The translations under genes and the position numbers were made by a program. From contig NZ_CP104263.1 in assembly GCF_025244825.1 (NCBI RefSeq), positions 2,232,001-2,296,000 of the forward strand: a stretch of DNA of 64,000 nucleotides, in the 5' to 3' direction. The notes under the pieces were generated by a model that searched no databases, was not told the DNA's origin, and saw only the letters and a program-made list of their open reading frames with translations. Numbering within the stretch: the first letter of the stretch is position 1; each line of letters starts with the position of its first letter. This document shows, piece after piece, positions 8,830 to 17,986 of this stretch. This stretch comes from Arthrobacter jinronghuae (GTDB lineage Bacteria > Actinomycetota > Actinomycetes > Actinomycetales > Micrococcaceae).

Positions 8830-8922
8830 GAGTAGCCTAAGGCCGACAGGGAGAGAACGGAAGGCTTCGTCCGGGCCAGTATTGAGACCTGCGTCACAAA
8901 TAAGCGGAGTGTTCCGGGCACT

Positions 8923-8962
8923 AAAAAACCGCCGGACACGGGATTTCCCGTGTCCGGCGGTC
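8923..8962 (-). terminator. Rho-independent terminator after the tRNA-Ala genes
   Basis: A 16-bp perfect stem (8928-8943 with 8946-8961) is followed on the minus strand by six T residues (8923-8928). It ends transcription of the tandem tRNA-Ala unit before pnuC. Confidence 0.85.
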
Positions 8963-8966
8963 TTGT

Positions 8967-9042
8967 TGGTGGAGCTGAGGGGACTCGAACCCCTGACCCC
9001 CTGCATGCCATGCAGGTGCGCTACCAGCTGCGCCACAGCCCC
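8967..9042 (-). tRNA. tRNA-Ala (anticodon GGC), downstream copy
   Basis: A 76-nt cloverleaf with acceptor pairs GGGGCTG/CAGCTCC, anticodon arm CCTGC-ATGGCAT-GCAGG giving anticodon GGC, T-loop TTCGAGT, and an encoded CCA (8967-8969). It is identical to the copy at 9092-9167. Confidence 0.96.
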
Positions 9043-9066
9043 AAACTTTCAGTGATTTTCCACCGC

Positions 9067-9092
9067 AAACCCTTCGGTCTCCCGAAGGGTTT
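9067..9092. other. 11-bp hairpin between the two tRNA-Ala genes
   Basis: Arms 9067-9077 and 9082-9092 are perfectly complementary around a TCTC loop. The stem touches the CCA end of the upstream tRNA. It has no T-run on the minus strand, so it could be a processing signal or an attenuator and not a full terminator. Confidence 0.65.
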
Positions 9093-9167
9093 GGTGGAGC
9101 TGAGGGGACTCGAACCCCTGACCCCCTGCATGCCATGCAGGTGCGCTACCAGCTGCGCCACAGCCCC
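9092..9167 (-). tRNA. tRNA-Ala (anticodon GGC), upstream copy
   Basis: Same 76-nt sequence as 8967-9042, with anticodon GGC and encoded CCA (9092-9094). It lies first in the transcript, about 50 nt after the predicted start from the promoter at 9224-9252. Confidence 0.96.
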
Positions 9168-9223
9168 AAAACTAAAGGTTGTTTACTTCACTTTTCCGTT
9201 CACCGGGGCGAAGCAACTCCTCT

Positions 9224-9252
9224 ACCTTAGTACAAATCAACAGGAGCGCAAA
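9224..9252 (-). promoter_or_regulatory. Promoter of the tandem tRNA-Ala genes
   Basis: On the minus strand TTTGCG (9247-9252) and TAAGGT (9224-9229) are separated by 17 bases, a good housekeeping-sigma match. The expected start near 9217 lies about 50 nt before the first tRNA. Confidence 0.6.
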
Positions 9253-9293
9253 ATCCGCTTAGCGCTCCCCTGCCGGACAGGAAAGAGGGTCTG

Positions 9294-9983
9294 TCAGCCC
9301 TCCACCGGGCCGCTGGGGAGCGAGTCCAGCCCTACATTGTGCTGCGCCAGGTGCCAGGCGGAATTCCCGTGCCGGTCCGGGATTTCCTGAAGGACCGACC
9401 AGTGGCAATTGGATACTCCCGAGATGACCGCCCAGGACTCCGTGGGCAGGCCGAGCAAGGCGCAGATTCCGGCGCGGATCGCTCCCCCGTGGCTTACGGC
9501 CACAAGGGTGCCGCCGGCAGGCAGTTTCTGGACGGCCTCCCCCACTGCTTCGGCGACGCGCCTGCCGACGTCGACGCGCGTTTCGCCGCCGCCTGCCCGG
9601 GCACTGCCTACCCCCGCAGACCAGGCAGTCAGCAGCGGCGCGTCCTGCTCCGCGATCTGTGTGAAGGTACGCCCTTCCCACGTGCCGGCAAACGTTTCCC
9701 GGAGGCGTTTATCCTCCGCGACGTCAAGACCGGTCTCGGCAGCCAGGGCCCTGCCTGTGCCAAGGGCGCGGCTGAGGTCGGAGGAAACTATTGCGTCCGG
9801 TTCAAGAAACCGCAGCACTGCCGCCGCCTCGGCGGCCTGCCGCAGGCCGGCGGCGTCAAGGGCAATATCCTGCTGCCCTTGGAAGCGCCCCGCCCGGTTC
9901 CATTCCGTGCGTCCGTGGCGCCAGAAAACCACCCGGCGCGACGCGGAATCCGGATCCCAGGGGGCAGGGGCGCTCACGGTCAC
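9294..9983 (-). CDS. Histidine phosphatase (phosphoglycerate mutase-like) family protein
   Basis: The 229-residue protein has the phosphohistidine motif WRHGRTEWN (about residues 21-29), Arg in SSDLSRALGTG, the acidic ETFAGTWEGR segment and the second catalytic His in VSHGGAIRAG. These define the branch-1 histidine phosphatase family, which includes phosphoglycerate mutases, cobalamin-pathway phosphatases and broad-specificity phosphatases. The start is GTG 9983, 3 bp after the rsfS stop, so the gene ends the nadD-rsfS transcript. This position next to rsfS is common in actinobacteria, but the substrate is not established. Confidence 0.85.
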   Translation of the reverse strand: MTVSAPAPWDPDSASRRVVFWRHGRTEWNRAGRFQGQQDIALDAAGLRQAAEAAAVLRFLEPDAIVSSDLSRALGTGRALAAETGLDVAEDKRLRETFAGTWEGRTFTQIAEQDAPLLTAWSAGVGSARAGGGETRVDVGRRVAEAVGEAVQKLPAGGTLVAVSHGGAIRAGICALLGLPTESWAVISGVSNCHWSVLQEIPDRHGNSAWHLAQHNVGLDSLPSGPVEG

Positions 9984-9986
9984 AGG

Positions 9987-10373
9987 TTATTCGGACTCGG
10001 CGCCGGCAGGGGCGTCTTCGAGCTGAAGGTCAACCTCGGGGCAGTCCTTCCACAGACGCTCCAGGGCGTAGAACACCCGGTCCTCCTCGTGCTGGACGTG
10101 CACTACAACGTTGGCGTAGTCCAGCAGGACCCAACGGCCCTCGCTGCGTCCTTCACGGCGCACGGGCTTGAGGTCCATCTTGGACAGTTCCTCTTCAATG
10201 CCGTCAACAATGGAGTTGACCTGGCGCTCATTCGATGCCGAGGCAATGAGGAAGACGTCGGTGATGGCGAGCCGTTCGCTCACGTCGATCGCGACGATAT
10301 CGTCCGCGATCTTGGCCGAGGCCGCTTTGGCCGCCGCCCGTGCAATGTTGATGGAAGATTCGGTGGCGCTCAA
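9987..10373 (-). CDS. rsfS: Ribosome silencing factor RsfS
   Basis: The 128-residue protein matches the RsfS/Iojap family through nearly its whole length: IDVSERLAITDVFLIASASNERQV, then EGRWVLLDYANVVVHVQHEEDRVFY. RsfS binds ribosomal protein L14 and blocks subunit joining when nutrients are short. The C-terminal 15 residues are an acidic tail. It follows the anchored low-complexity gene by 24 bp and lies in the nadD cluster, as in many bacteria. Confidence 0.94.
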   Translation of the reverse strand: MSATESSINIARAAAKAASAKIADDIVAIDVSERLAITDVFLIASASNERQVNSIVDGIEEELSKMDLKPVRREGRSEGRWVLLDYANVVVHVQHEEDRVFYALERLWKDCPEVDLQLEDAPAGAESE

Positions 10374-10397
10374 AGTGTTTCTCCTTGGGGTAATCGG

Positions 10398-11690
10398 TCA
10401 GCCGCCAAGGCCGCCGACGATCATTAGTACTCCGACGATCAGGGCAAGTGCGCCCAGACCTGCAACGCCGGCGGCCGCAAAACGCAGCCTCCGGGTACGG
10501 CCGAGTCCGGCCGTCATGACATCTAGCGGGTCGAGTCCGAAGGCACTGCGGGCACCGATGGGGGTGGCAGCTTCCTCGGATTCAACCGGATTATTGACCA
10601 GCGCGTCCGCGCGGGCGAGGATCCGCGAATGCCGCACGTCCGTGGCGCCGACAGGTATCCGGCGCGGTACGGACGCCGGGCGCTGGGCGGGAACAACCGG
10701 CAGGGGCCGCGCGGCCGCAGTCTCCGGATCCACCACCGGCGTAGACGAGGTGACAATGGGAATATGCGAGGTCTGCGGTGCCTTCATCACGGGATGCTCC
10801 ATCCCGGGGATCTGCACAAACTCGAGCGGGGTCACCATCGCCAGGTTGTGGGCAGTGCTCGGATCGCTCTGCGAAGGTTTGCGCTGCTCGTTTTCCTGCG
10901 ACAGTTTCTGGATGGCGCGGGTGCGGCGGTTCAGTACCTTGGCACGTTCGGCCAGAGCCTTCTGCTGGGCCAGCAGTTCCAGGTCGACGGCCTGCGGATC
11001 ATCAACCTGCAGGGCCTCCATGGAAGCAACATGGTTGCGGGCCTGTCCTTCCAGTGCCTGACGTGCAGCCAGGGCCTGCTCCACGCTCATACCCTCGACG
11101 TCGGCGTTGGGGTCGGTGCCGGCAACGGCAGCGTCCGTAACGGACGGCGCGGCCGATGCGGCGCGCCGGCTCTCCTTTCGGCTTGCCTGCGAGCCGGGGC
11201 CGGATCCCTGCTTGTGCTGCAGTTCCGGAGCCTGGGGTTCCGAGTCCTGGAGTTCTGAAGCCTGGAGTTCCGCAACCTGGAGTTCCGACGTCGGGGACTC
11301 CGGTTCCGTGTCTGTGCCCGCCGATGACGACAGCCGGCGGCGTTCCCGACGCAGGGGCGTACCGGCAGCGGGTGAAGGTCGGGAAGCTACCGGTCCGGTG
11401 GCTTCCGGCGGGGCCGGGAGATCCGCGTGCGGTTCAGCCGAACCGGCCCCGGTCTTGGCCGCCGCCGCAGCACGCTGTTGCTGCTGCAGCCTCAGCTGCC
11501 GGCGGGTGGGCGGAGCGGTCTCAGGGTCGCGGCGCTCCGGCGTCTCTGCCAGGGCCTTGTACGCACGCAGCGCTTCCCGGTCCCGGGCGCGCTGCTGGGA
11601 CTCACGTTCCCGCGGCCCGGCCGGGGAATCCACAGGTACGTCGGCCGCCCGGCGGCTGCGCCGCGGCGCGGACTCTGGACCGTTAGTCAT
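10398..11690 (-). CDS. Low-complexity protein with single C-terminal membrane anchor
   Basis: The 430-residue product is mostly Ala/Pro/Glu/Arg-rich and should be disordered. Residues about 125-150 contain four near-copies of a five-residue motif (LQVAE, LQASE, LQDSE, and a variant), about 205-260 form a Gln/Glu/Lys-rich possible coiled coil (LLAQQKALAERAKVLNRRTRAIQKL), and residues about 405-428 are a hydrophobic helix preceded by RTRRLR, so the bulk should face the cytoplasm. I do not recognise a function. It sits between nadD and rsfS. Membrane attachment of a ribosome- or NAD-linked factor is possible but speculative. Confidence 0.75.
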   Translation of the reverse strand: MTNGPESAPRRSRRAADVPVDSPAGPRERESQQRARDREALRAYKALAETPERRDPETAPPTRRQLRLQQQQRAAAAAKTGAGSAEPHADLPAPPEATGPVASRPSPAAGTPLRRERRRLSSSAGTDTEPESPTSELQVAELQASELQDSEPQAPELQHKQGSGPGSQASRKESRRAASAAPSVTDAAVAGTDPNADVEGMSVEQALAARQALEGQARNHVASMEALQVDDPQAVDLELLAQQKALAERAKVLNRRTRAIQKLSQENEQRKPSQSDPSTAHNLAMVTPLEFVQIPGMEHPVMKAPQTSHIPIVTSSTPVVDPETAAARPLPVVPAQRPASVPRRIPVGATDVRHSRILARADALVNNPVESEEAATPIGARSAFGLDPLDVMTAGLGRTRRLRFAAAGVAGLGALALIVGVLMIVGGLGG

Positions 11691-11714
11691 TTCCTACCCA
11701 TCCGGTATGTGTAT

Positions 11715-12380
11715 TTACGCTACTGGTTCTGTTTCGGTTTCCGCGGAGTTCGGAGACTGCCTGTCGGCGGCATACAAACGGTGCTTCGCGATGTACTGCA
11801 CTACCCCGTCCGGCACCAGGTACCACACGGGATTGCCTTCGGCCACGCGGCGTCGGCAGTCGGTCGAAGAAATCGCCATGGCCGGCACATCCAACAGGAA
11901 GACGTCCTCCCGGCCGACGTTCTCCAGAACGTGCCCCGGCCGCGTCACGCCCACAAAGCGCGCCAATGACCACAGCTCCTGGATGTCTTTCCAGGACAGG
12001 ATCTGCGCCATGGCGTCGGCGCCGGTGATGAAGAACAGGTCAGCCTCGGGCCTCGCTGCCTTCAAATCGCGCAGAGTGTCAATGGTGTACGTAGGGCCGG
12101 GCCGGTCGATGTCGACCCGGCTCACCGTGAACCGCGGGTTCGATGCCGTCGCAATGACGGTCATCAGATACCGGTGCTCCGCCGGACTCACCTGCTGCGC
12201 GGCCGGCTTATGCCACGGGTCACCGGTGGGAACGAATACCACTTCGTCCAGATCGAACGTGGACGCAACCTCACTCGCCGCCACCAGGTGGCCGTTATGA
12301 ATGGGGTCGAACGTTCCACCCATGACTCCGAGGCGGAATCTGCGCTTTCCGTTGCTTTCCGTCCGCTGCGGTTCACCCAT
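11715..12380 (-). CDS. nadD: Nicotinate-nucleotide adenylyltransferase NadD
   Basis: The 221-residue protein has the NadD signature [12 protein letters not shown] near residue 20 and the second nucleotidyltransferase motif ISSTDCRRR near the C-terminus. It adenylates nicotinate mononucleotide to deamido-NAD in the de novo and Preiss-Handler routes. I chose ATG 12380; a GTG 27 bases upstream (12407) is possible but lacks a clear ribosome site. The position before rsfS is conserved across bacteria. With nadR at 7031-8137 the window encodes two separate adenylyltransferase routes to NAD. Confidence 0.93.
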   Translation of the reverse strand: MGEPQRTESNGKRRFRLGVMGGTFDPIHNGHLVAASEVASTFDLDEVVFVPTGDPWHKPAAQQVSPAEHRYLMTVIATASNPRFTVSRVDIDRPGPTYTIDTLRDLKAARPEADLFFITGADAMAQILSWKDIQELWSLARFVGVTRPGHVLENVGREDVFLLDVPAMAISSTDCRRRVAEGNPVWYLVPDGVVQYIAKHRLYAADRQSPNSAETETEPVA

Positions 12381-12415
12381 GGGGAAGAACGCCTTCGCTG
12401 ACTCCACGTACGGGG

Positions 12416-12649
12416 TCAGTCCCGGATGGCCTGACCGTGGTCATGCTTGTCGGGGAACTGGCGCTGGGGATCAATGTGCTCCGGCTCGGCCGTGTGGCGG
12501 TTGCCCACGTTGGAGAAGGACACCGTGATCAGCATCAGCAACAGGAATGCCGCAAAGATGACTCCACCGTAGACGTACGGAGACGCCGGCAGGTCAACGT
12601 GGTGTTCTTCGGCAGCAGTAAACACGGCGCCCGTAAGCTGGATCAGCAT
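12416..12649 (-). CDS. Small single-span membrane protein
   Basis: The 77-residue protein has a short N-terminus, one clear membrane helix (about 27-46, [18 protein letters not shown]) and a polar His/Asp/Pro-rich tail. I do not recognise a function. An ATG at 12649 has AGGGGA about 6 bases upstream on the minus strand. It lies between proA and nadD and is probably cotranscribed with nadD. Confidence 0.7.
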   Translation of the reverse strand: MLIQLTGAVFTAAEEHHVDLPASPYVYGGVIFAAFLLLMLITVSFSNVGNRHTAEPEHIDPQRQFPDKHDHGQAIRD

Positions 12650-12768
12650 GTATCTCCCCTAGAGATCGATAGGTTCCGCCGGGCAGCCGGCGGAACGGGT
12701 TCTTAGTCAATGGTACGCGTAACGGAGTGCACATCGCAGCCGGACCCGTCGCCGGGCATTGGACGGAA

Positions 12769-14082
12769 CTAGTCGCGGATCTGCCCGTCGCCCTGGATGA
12801 TCCATTTCGTAGTGGTCAGTTCCCTGAGGCCCATGGGCCCGCGCGCATGCATTTTCTGCGTGGAAATGCCCACTTCGGCCCCCAGCCCGAGTTCGCCCCC
12901 GTCCGTGAACCTGGTGGAGGCATTGACAATGACCGCCGCCGAATCGATCTCAGCAATGAACCGCTCGGCATTGGCAAGGTCGTTGGTGATAATCGCTTCA
13001 GTGTGTCCGGTGGTCCAGCGCCTGATGTGCTCCAGCGCGTCATCCAGCGTGTCCACCACAGCCACGGCCAGGTCCAGGTCCATGTACTCACGCCCCCAGT
13101 CGCCGTCGTCTGCTGCTTCCGCGCTGACTCCGGCGGGCAGCAGTTCCATGGCCCGGGGGTCGGCGTGCAGGCGGACGCCGGCGGCGGCCAGCGCCGCCAG
13201 GACATCGCCGGCCGCCGGAGCGCCCTCGTGGATGAGCAGGGTCTCGACGGTATTGCAGACGCTCGGGCGCTGCGTCTTGGCGTTGAGCAGGATGTCCACT
13301 GCCATCTCCACCGGCGCCGAATGGTCCAGGTAGATATGCACGTTGCCCTCCCCCGTCTCGATGACGGGCACGGTGGCGTTGGTGACGACGGACTGGATCA
13401 GCGAGCGGCCGCCGCGCGGAATGAGCACGTCCACCCGGCCCCGTGCCTTCATGAGTACGTTGGCGCCTTCCCGGCCGTATTGGTCAACGCTCTGCACGGC
13501 GTCGGCAGGCAGGCCTGCTTCCTCGAGGGAATCACGGATGATTTCCACGAGGACCGCGTTGGTGTTCGCGGCGGCGCTGCCGCCGCGCAGGAGAACCGCA
13601 TTGCCGCTTTTCAGTGCCAGGCCGGCAATGTCGAGGGTGACGTTGGGGCGGGCCTCGTAGATGGCGGCCACCACGCCCATCGGAACGTGCACCTGGCGCA
13701 GCCGCAGGCCGTTGGGCAGCGTCTGGCCGCGGGCTACGGATCCCACCGGATCCGGCAGCCCGGCAAGGTTCTCCAGCGCTGCGGCCAGCGCGGTGATGCG
13801 TGCCGGCGTCAGCGACAGCCGGTCCAGCATGGCCGTTGAGGTCCCGTTGTCCCGGCCGGCCGCCACATCGCGGGCGTTGGCCTCGAGGATGGCGGCCTGT
13901 TTCGCGTTGACGTTCTGCGCGATCTGCCGCAGGGCGCGGTCCTTCCAGGCACGGTTGGCCCTGGCCAGGCGCCGTGCGGCGGTGCGGGAACGGTCGGCGA
14001 GGGCATGGACCTGGGCTTCGACGCCGGTGTCCGGCGCGCCGGCGGGTTCGAGTTCGGCCTCAGTTGTGTTCACGGAAGTCAT
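12769..14082 (-). CDS. proA: Glutamate-5-semialdehyde dehydrogenase ProA
   Basis: The 437-residue aldehyde-dehydrogenase-fold enzyme reduces glutamyl-5-phosphate to glutamate-5-semialdehyde with NADPH, step two of proline synthesis. Cys276 in QRPSVCNTVETLL is the catalytic cysteine, and GVVAAIYEARPNVT, LRGGS and IPRGG are family motifs. Its ATG overlaps the proB stop by 4 bp, so ProB and ProA, which act sequentially on an unstable intermediate, are translationally coupled. Confidence 0.96.
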   Translation of the reverse strand: MTSVNTTEAELEPAGAPDTGVEAQVHALADRSRTAARRLARANRAWKDRALRQIAQNVNAKQAAILEANARDVAAGRDNGTSTAMLDRLSLTPARITALAAALENLAGLPDPVGSVARGQTLPNGLRLRQVHVPMGVVAAIYEARPNVTLDIAGLALKSGNAVLLRGGSAAANTNAVLVEIIRDSLEEAGLPADAVQSVDQYGREGANVLMKARGRVDVLIPRGGRSLIQSVVTNATVPVIETGEGNVHIYLDHSAPVEMAVDILLNAKTQRPSVCNTVETLLIHEGAPAAGDVLAALAAAGVRLHADPRAMELLPAGVSAEAADDGDWGREYMDLDLAVAVVDTLDDALEHIRRWTTGHTEAIITNDLANAERFIAEIDSAAVIVNASTRFTDGGELGLGAEVGISTQKMHARGPMGLRELTTTKWIIQGDGQIRD

Positions 14083-15293
14083 GCTCCCAGTGTAGGTCCG
14101 GTGCCGGCATCCGGTCCGGGTCCCGGTGCTTCGTTGGGGTGCAGGAGAACGAGGTCGTTTACGTGCACCACAGCGCGTTCATAGCCGCGCCCCAGTTCGC
14201 GCGACAGTTCGCGGGTGGAGCGGCCGAGCATGGACGGCAGCTCGTCCGAACCGTAGTTGGTCAGGCCGTGGGCAATCACGCGGCCCGCGGTATCGGCCAG
14301 GGCAACGGCGTCACCGGGCTCGAACTGCCCCTTCACAGCAGTGATTCCCGCCGGCAGCAGCGAACGGTGCCGGTCCCCCACTGCCCGTGCCGCGCCGTCG
14401 TCGAGCACCAGGGTGCCCTGAATGCGGGCGAGGTGGGCGAGCCACAGCAGGCGGATGGACCGGCGGCGGCCGCGGGTAGTGAACCAGGTGCCTACGTCTT
14501 CTCCGGCCAGCGCGGCGGCGGCATTGGCTGTGGACGTGACCAGTGCAGGGATGCCCGATTCCGCGGCAATGGTGGCTGCTTCGACCTTGGTCGCCATCCC
14601 GCCCGTACCCACGCCGGCCTTGCCCACCTTCCCGATCCGCACGTCCGCCAGGTCCTTGGGACCGGTGACTTCGGGGATGCGGCGGGCGCCCTCGGACGGC
14701 GGACCGTCGTAGAGGGCGTCGACGTCGGAGAGCAGGATGAGCGCGTCGGCCTTCACGAGGTGAGCCACCAGGGCGGCCAGACGGTCATTATCGCCGAAAC
14801 GGATCTCGTGGCTGGCAACGGCGTCGTTCTCATTCACGATGGGCAGGACGCCGAAGTTCAGCAGCCGTTCCATGGCGCGGTGCGCGTTGGCGTGATGGGC
14901 GCGGCGCATCAGGTCCTCCACCGTTAGCAATACCTGGCTGACGGTGACTCCGTGGACGCCGAATGCGGAGGTGTAGCGGGCCATCAGCAGCCCCTGCCCC
15001 ACGCTGGCGGCCGCCTGCTGGGAGGAAAGCTGCGCCGGGCGCTTGGTGAGGCCCAGGGGCGCCAGCCCGGCGCTGATAGCGCCGGAAGAGACCAGGATGA
15101 TCTCGGTGCCCTGCGCATGCCGGGCGGAAAGCACGTCGGCCAGGGACTTCAGGGCAGAGTCGGAGATGCCGCCCGCTACCGAGGTCAGGGAGGAGGACCC
15201 CACCTTAACCACTACCCGGCGGGCCCGGGCCAGCCCGGAGCGGGACGTTAACGCACGGCGGGCAGGTGTGGCGAATTCGATTTGTTCACTCAT
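14079..15293 (-). CDS. proB: Glutamate 5-kinase ProB
   Basis: The 404-residue protein has an amino acid kinase domain (VVVKVGSSSLTS near residue 28, IILVSSGAISAG, IVNENDAV, FGDNDRLAALVA) and a C-terminal PUA domain (about 300-385). It phosphorylates glutamate to start proline synthesis and is normally feedback-inhibited by proline through the kinase domain. The ATG at 15293 lies 52 bp after obg, consistent with one obg-proB-proA transcript. Confidence 0.95.
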   Translation of the reverse strand: MSEQIEFATPARRALTSRSGLARARRVVVKVGSSSLTSVAGGISDSALKSLADVLSARHAQGTEIILVSSGAISAGLAPLGLTKRPAQLSSQQAAASVGQGLLMARYTSAFGVHGVTVSQVLLTVEDLMRRAHHANAHRAMERLLNFGVLPIVNENDAVASHEIRFGDNDRLAALVAHLVKADALILLSDVDALYDGPPSEGARRIPEVTGPKDLADVRIGKVGKAGVGTGGMATKVEAATIAAESGIPALVTSTANAAAALAGEDVGTWFTTRGRRRSIRLLWLAHLARIQGTLVLDDGAARAVGDRHRSLLPAGITAVKGQFEPGDAVALADTAGRVIAHGLTNYGSDELPSMLGRSTRELSRELGRGYERAVVHVNDLVLLHPNEAPGPGPDAGTGPTLGA

Positions 15294-15345
15294 AACCTGC
15301 CCAGCCTATGCGCTGCACCCCGTCCCTCTCGGGAAGATGAAGGTG

Positions 15346-16929
15346 TTAGTCCTCTTCGTTACCCTCGACGTCCGCAGGGCGGGAGGAGTGCTTGTAGTTC
15401 ACGGACTCGGTCCAGATGCCTGCCTTGCGCTCGGCTTCGAGCTCGTCGCGGGCCGCGGCGCGGGCTTCCTTGCGCTTCTGGTGGTCGCCGCGCTTTTCCT
15501 CGCGGGTCGGGCGGGAGAAGTCTTCGACGCGGATATCGCTGCCACGCGGGGAAGCGGCAAGCAGTTCCGCTCCGCCGATCATCGTGGGCTCCCAGTCGAA
15601 GACGACGCCGTCGCCCTCGCCGATGACCACGGCGTCACCGGGCTTGGCGCCTTCCTTGAACAGTTTCTCCTCCACGCCCAGCTTGGCCAGGCGGTCCGCC
15701 AGGTAGCCCACGGCTTCGTCATTGGTGAAGTCGGTCTGCTGGACCCAGCGAACCGGCTTCTCACCCAGGACGCGGAAGAGCGGCTCGAGGTTGCGCTCCT
15801 CGCGGCGGATCAGGAAGCCGCCCTTGTAGTTGACGCCGCGCGGCTTCAGGACCGGCGGCTGGATGCGCGGCGGAGCCTTCTCCACGGCATCCCGGGCGTC
15901 CTTGACGATGGCAGCCATGGCGAACCCGAGTTCACGCAGGCCTTCATGGCTGGACGCGGAAACCTCGAAAACGCGGTAGCCGCGCTTCTCCAGTTCCGGC
16001 CGGACGAACCCGGCCATGTCGCGGCCGTCAGGAACGTCCACCTTGTTCAGTGCGACAAGGCGGGGACGGCGGTTCAGCGGCACGACGTCGCCGTCGGTGC
16101 CCGCGTAGCTCATGTCCACTTCGTACTTCTCGAGCTCGCGCTCAATGACTTCCAGGTCCCCAATGGGGTCGCGGTCCGTTTCCAGTGCGGCACAATCCAG
16201 CACGTGCACCAGGGCGGCGCAGCGTTCCACGTGGCGCAGGAAGTTGTGGCCCAGGCCCTTGCCTTCCGAGGCACCTTCAATCAGGCCGGGAACATCGGCC
16301 ACGGTAAAGCGCACGTCACCGGACTGGACAACGCCCAGGTTCGGGATCAGCGTGGTGAAGGGGTAGTCGGCGATCTTCGGCCGGGCGGCGGAGATGGCGG
16401 CAATCAGCGAGGACTTGCCGGCCGACGGGAAGCCGACCAGTGCAATATCGGCAATGGACTTGAGCTCCAGGACAATGTCGGCCTCTTCGCCGGGGACGCC
16501 CAACAGCGCGAATCCGGGAGCCTTGCGCTTCTGCGAGGAAAGCGAGGAGTTCCCGAGGCCGCCCTGGCCACCGGCGGCAGCGATGTATTCGGAGCCCTCC
16601 CCTACCAGGTCCGCCAGGACGTCGCCGGCCTTGTTCTTGACGACGGTGCCGTCCGGAACAGGGAGGATCAGCGTCTCGCCGGTCTTGCCCGCGCGCCAGT
16701 CGCCCATCCCGTTGCCGCCGTTGGTGGCATGCCGGTGCGGTGCGTGGTGGTAGTCGAGCAGGGTGGTCGTATTCGAGTCAACGCGCAGGATGACGTCGCC
16801 GCCGTCGCCGCCGTTGCCGCCGTCGGGCCCGCCCAGGGGCTTGAACTTTTCACGCTTGACGGACACGCAACCATGGCCGCCTGTACCGCCCGAAACATGC
16901 AGCACTACGCGGTCTACAAAGCTGGCCAT
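15346..16929 (-). CDS. obg: GTPase Obg/CgtA
   Basis: The 527-residue protein has the glycine-rich N-terminal Obg domain (1-159), a G domain with [29 protein letters not shown] and SAS motifs, and a C-terminal OCT domain of actinobacterial type followed by a basic tail ([20 protein letters not shown]). It binds the 50S subunit and takes part in ribosome assembly and stress signalling. Placement directly after rpmA is the standard order. The ATG at 16929 follows an AAGGAG about 6 bases upstream. Confidence 0.96.
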   Translation of the reverse strand: MASFVDRVVLHVSGGTGGHGCVSVKREKFKPLGGPDGGNGGDGGDVILRVDSNTTTLLDYHHAPHRHATNGGNGMGDWRAGKTGETLILPVPDGTVVKNKAGDVLADLVGEGSEYIAAAGGQGGLGNSSLSSQKRKAPGFALLGVPGEEADIVLELKSIADIALVGFPSAGKSSLIAAISAARPKIADYPFTTLIPNLGVVQSGDVRFTVADVPGLIEGASEGKGLGHNFLRHVERCAALVHVLDCAALETDRDPIGDLEVIERELEKYEVDMSYAGTDGDVVPLNRRPRLVALNKVDVPDGRDMAGFVRPELEKRGYRVFEVSASSHEGLRELGFAMAAIVKDARDAVEKAPPRIQPPVLKPRGVNYKGGFLIRREERNLEPLFRVLGEKPVRWVQQTDFTNDEAVGYLADRLAKLGVEEKLFKEGAKPGDAVVIGEGDGVVFDWEPTMIGGAELLAASPRGSDIRVEDFSRPTREEKRGDHQKRKEARAAARDELEAERKAGIWTESVNYKHSSRPADVEGNEED

Positions 16930-16977
16930 GGTTCTCCTTCAAAGGAACTACTTGATCATGCCAATTCTACTTGGCTT

Positions 16978-17016
16978 AAAAAAACGACGGGGCGGACCAT
17001 CAAGGCCCGCCCCGTC
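16978..17016 (-). terminator. Terminator between rpmA and obg
   Basis: A 10-bp GC stem (16986-16995 with 17007-17016) is followed on the minus strand by seven T residues (16978-16984). It should end or attenuate rplU-rpmA transcription before obg, so ribosomal protein genes are expressed in excess over obg. Confidence 0.85.
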
Positions 17017-17037
17017 GGAAAAGCTAAATGCCGGTGA

Positions 17038-17301
17038 TTACTCGGCGGCTGCAGCAGCCACGATGTTCACGACGCGGCGGCCACGACGGCTGCCGAATTC
17101 AACTGCGCCTGCTTCCAGGGCGAACAGGGTGTCGTCGCCTCCGCGGCCAACGCCCTCACCCGGGTGGAAGTGGGTGCCGCGCTGGCGAACGATGATTTCG
17201 CCTGCCTTGACAACCTGGCCGCCGAAACGCTTTACGCCGAGGTACTGGGCGTTGGAGTCGCGACCGTTGCGAGTGGAACTCGCACCTTTCTTATGTGCCA
17301 T
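17038..17301 (-). CDS. rpmA: 50S ribosomal protein L27
   Basis: The 87-residue protein begins [19 protein letters not shown], the typical L27 N-terminus that reaches the peptidyl transferase centre, and has the family length. It contains the LGVKRFGGQ and [13 protein letters not shown] motifs. It is the second gene of rplU-rpmA. The N-terminus is of the type that needs only removal of Met, not the Firmicutes-type cleaved extension. Confidence 0.97.
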   Translation of the reverse strand: MAHKKGASSTRNGRDSNAQYLGVKRFGGQVVKAGEIIVRQRGTHFHPGEGVGRGGDDTLFALEAGAVEFGSRRGRRVVNIVAAAAAE

Positions 17302-17385
17302 TTCTTTGCCTGCCTTTGCTAACTGATATTGAAACCCTCAGGCGGGATCACACCCGCGTTCCCGGCCCTGGGGCCGGCAGGAGAA

Positions 17386-17697
17386 TCAGGAGTTGATGGA
17401 CGTAACCTTGACCTTGGTCAGCGAGGAGCGGTAGCCCTGACGCTTCTTGTAGCCGGTCTTGTTCTTGAACTTCTGGATAACAATCTTCGGACCCCGGAAG
17501 TTCTCGACGATTTCTGCAGTCACGGTAACCTTGGCCAGGTCCTGTGCAGCAGAGGTGACCTTGTCGCCATCAACCAAAAGCAGGGCAGGCAGCTCAAAGG
17601 TGCTACCGGCTCCACCGGGGACGCGGTCCAGGGTTACGAGGTCTCCGACGGAAACCTTTTCTTGGCGGCCGCCAGCGCGGACAATCGCGTACACCAC
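17386..17697 (-). CDS. rplU: 50S ribosomal protein L21
   Basis: The 103-residue protein has the L21 start [14 protein letters not shown] and the conserved C-terminal [13 protein letters not shown] segment that binds 23S rRNA. I chose GTG 17697, which gives the usual family N-terminus and length; another GTG at 17709 would add four residues but lies too close to the GAGAGAA site. A promoter about 130 bases upstream leaves a leader of about 124 nt. Confidence 0.95.
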   Translation of the reverse strand: MVYAIVRAGGRQEKVSVGDLVTLDRVPGGAGSTFELPALLLVDGDKVTSAAQDLAKVTVTAEIVENFRGPKIVIQKFKNKTGYKKRQGYRSSLTKVKVTSINS

Positions 17698-17827
17698 TTG
17701 GGAACTCACTTCTCTCGACGTTTAATACTTGGATGCGCATTTAGCCAGATCCAGATTGGACCCGCCTTGCGCCATGCAGTTCCGCCTGAACCGATAAACG
17801 GTTGGAAGGCGTTCGCACCGAAGTTCA

Positions 17828-17857
17828 AGGCTACGCTAATGGTCCTATAACCCGCAA
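17828..17857 (-). promoter_or_regulatory. Promoter of rplU-rpmA
   Basis: On the minus strand TTGCGG (17852-17857) and TAGCCT (17828-17833) are spaced by 18 bases, giving a start near 17821 and a leader of about 124 nt before the L21 start. Confidence 0.5.
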
Positions 17858-17986
17858 ATGCGCTATGCACATGCGGAGTCGACCCACGCGCCACCGAACC
17901 GGTGCCACTGCTCGATCTCTACTTTATCCCATGAAGCCGGTGTTCCGGGCATCGGTGCCCCGGTGGGTCCGCAGCACGGGCTTAAA

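Noticed and set aside
9067..9092. Hairpin between tRNA-Ala genes as a full terminator
   Set aside because: No T-run follows on the minus strand, and the downstream tRNA has no separate promoter, so full termination here is unlikely.
15043..17037. 664-codon plus-strand frame opposite obg
   Set aside because: Antisense shadow typical of high-GC DNA; the minus-strand Obg is unambiguous.
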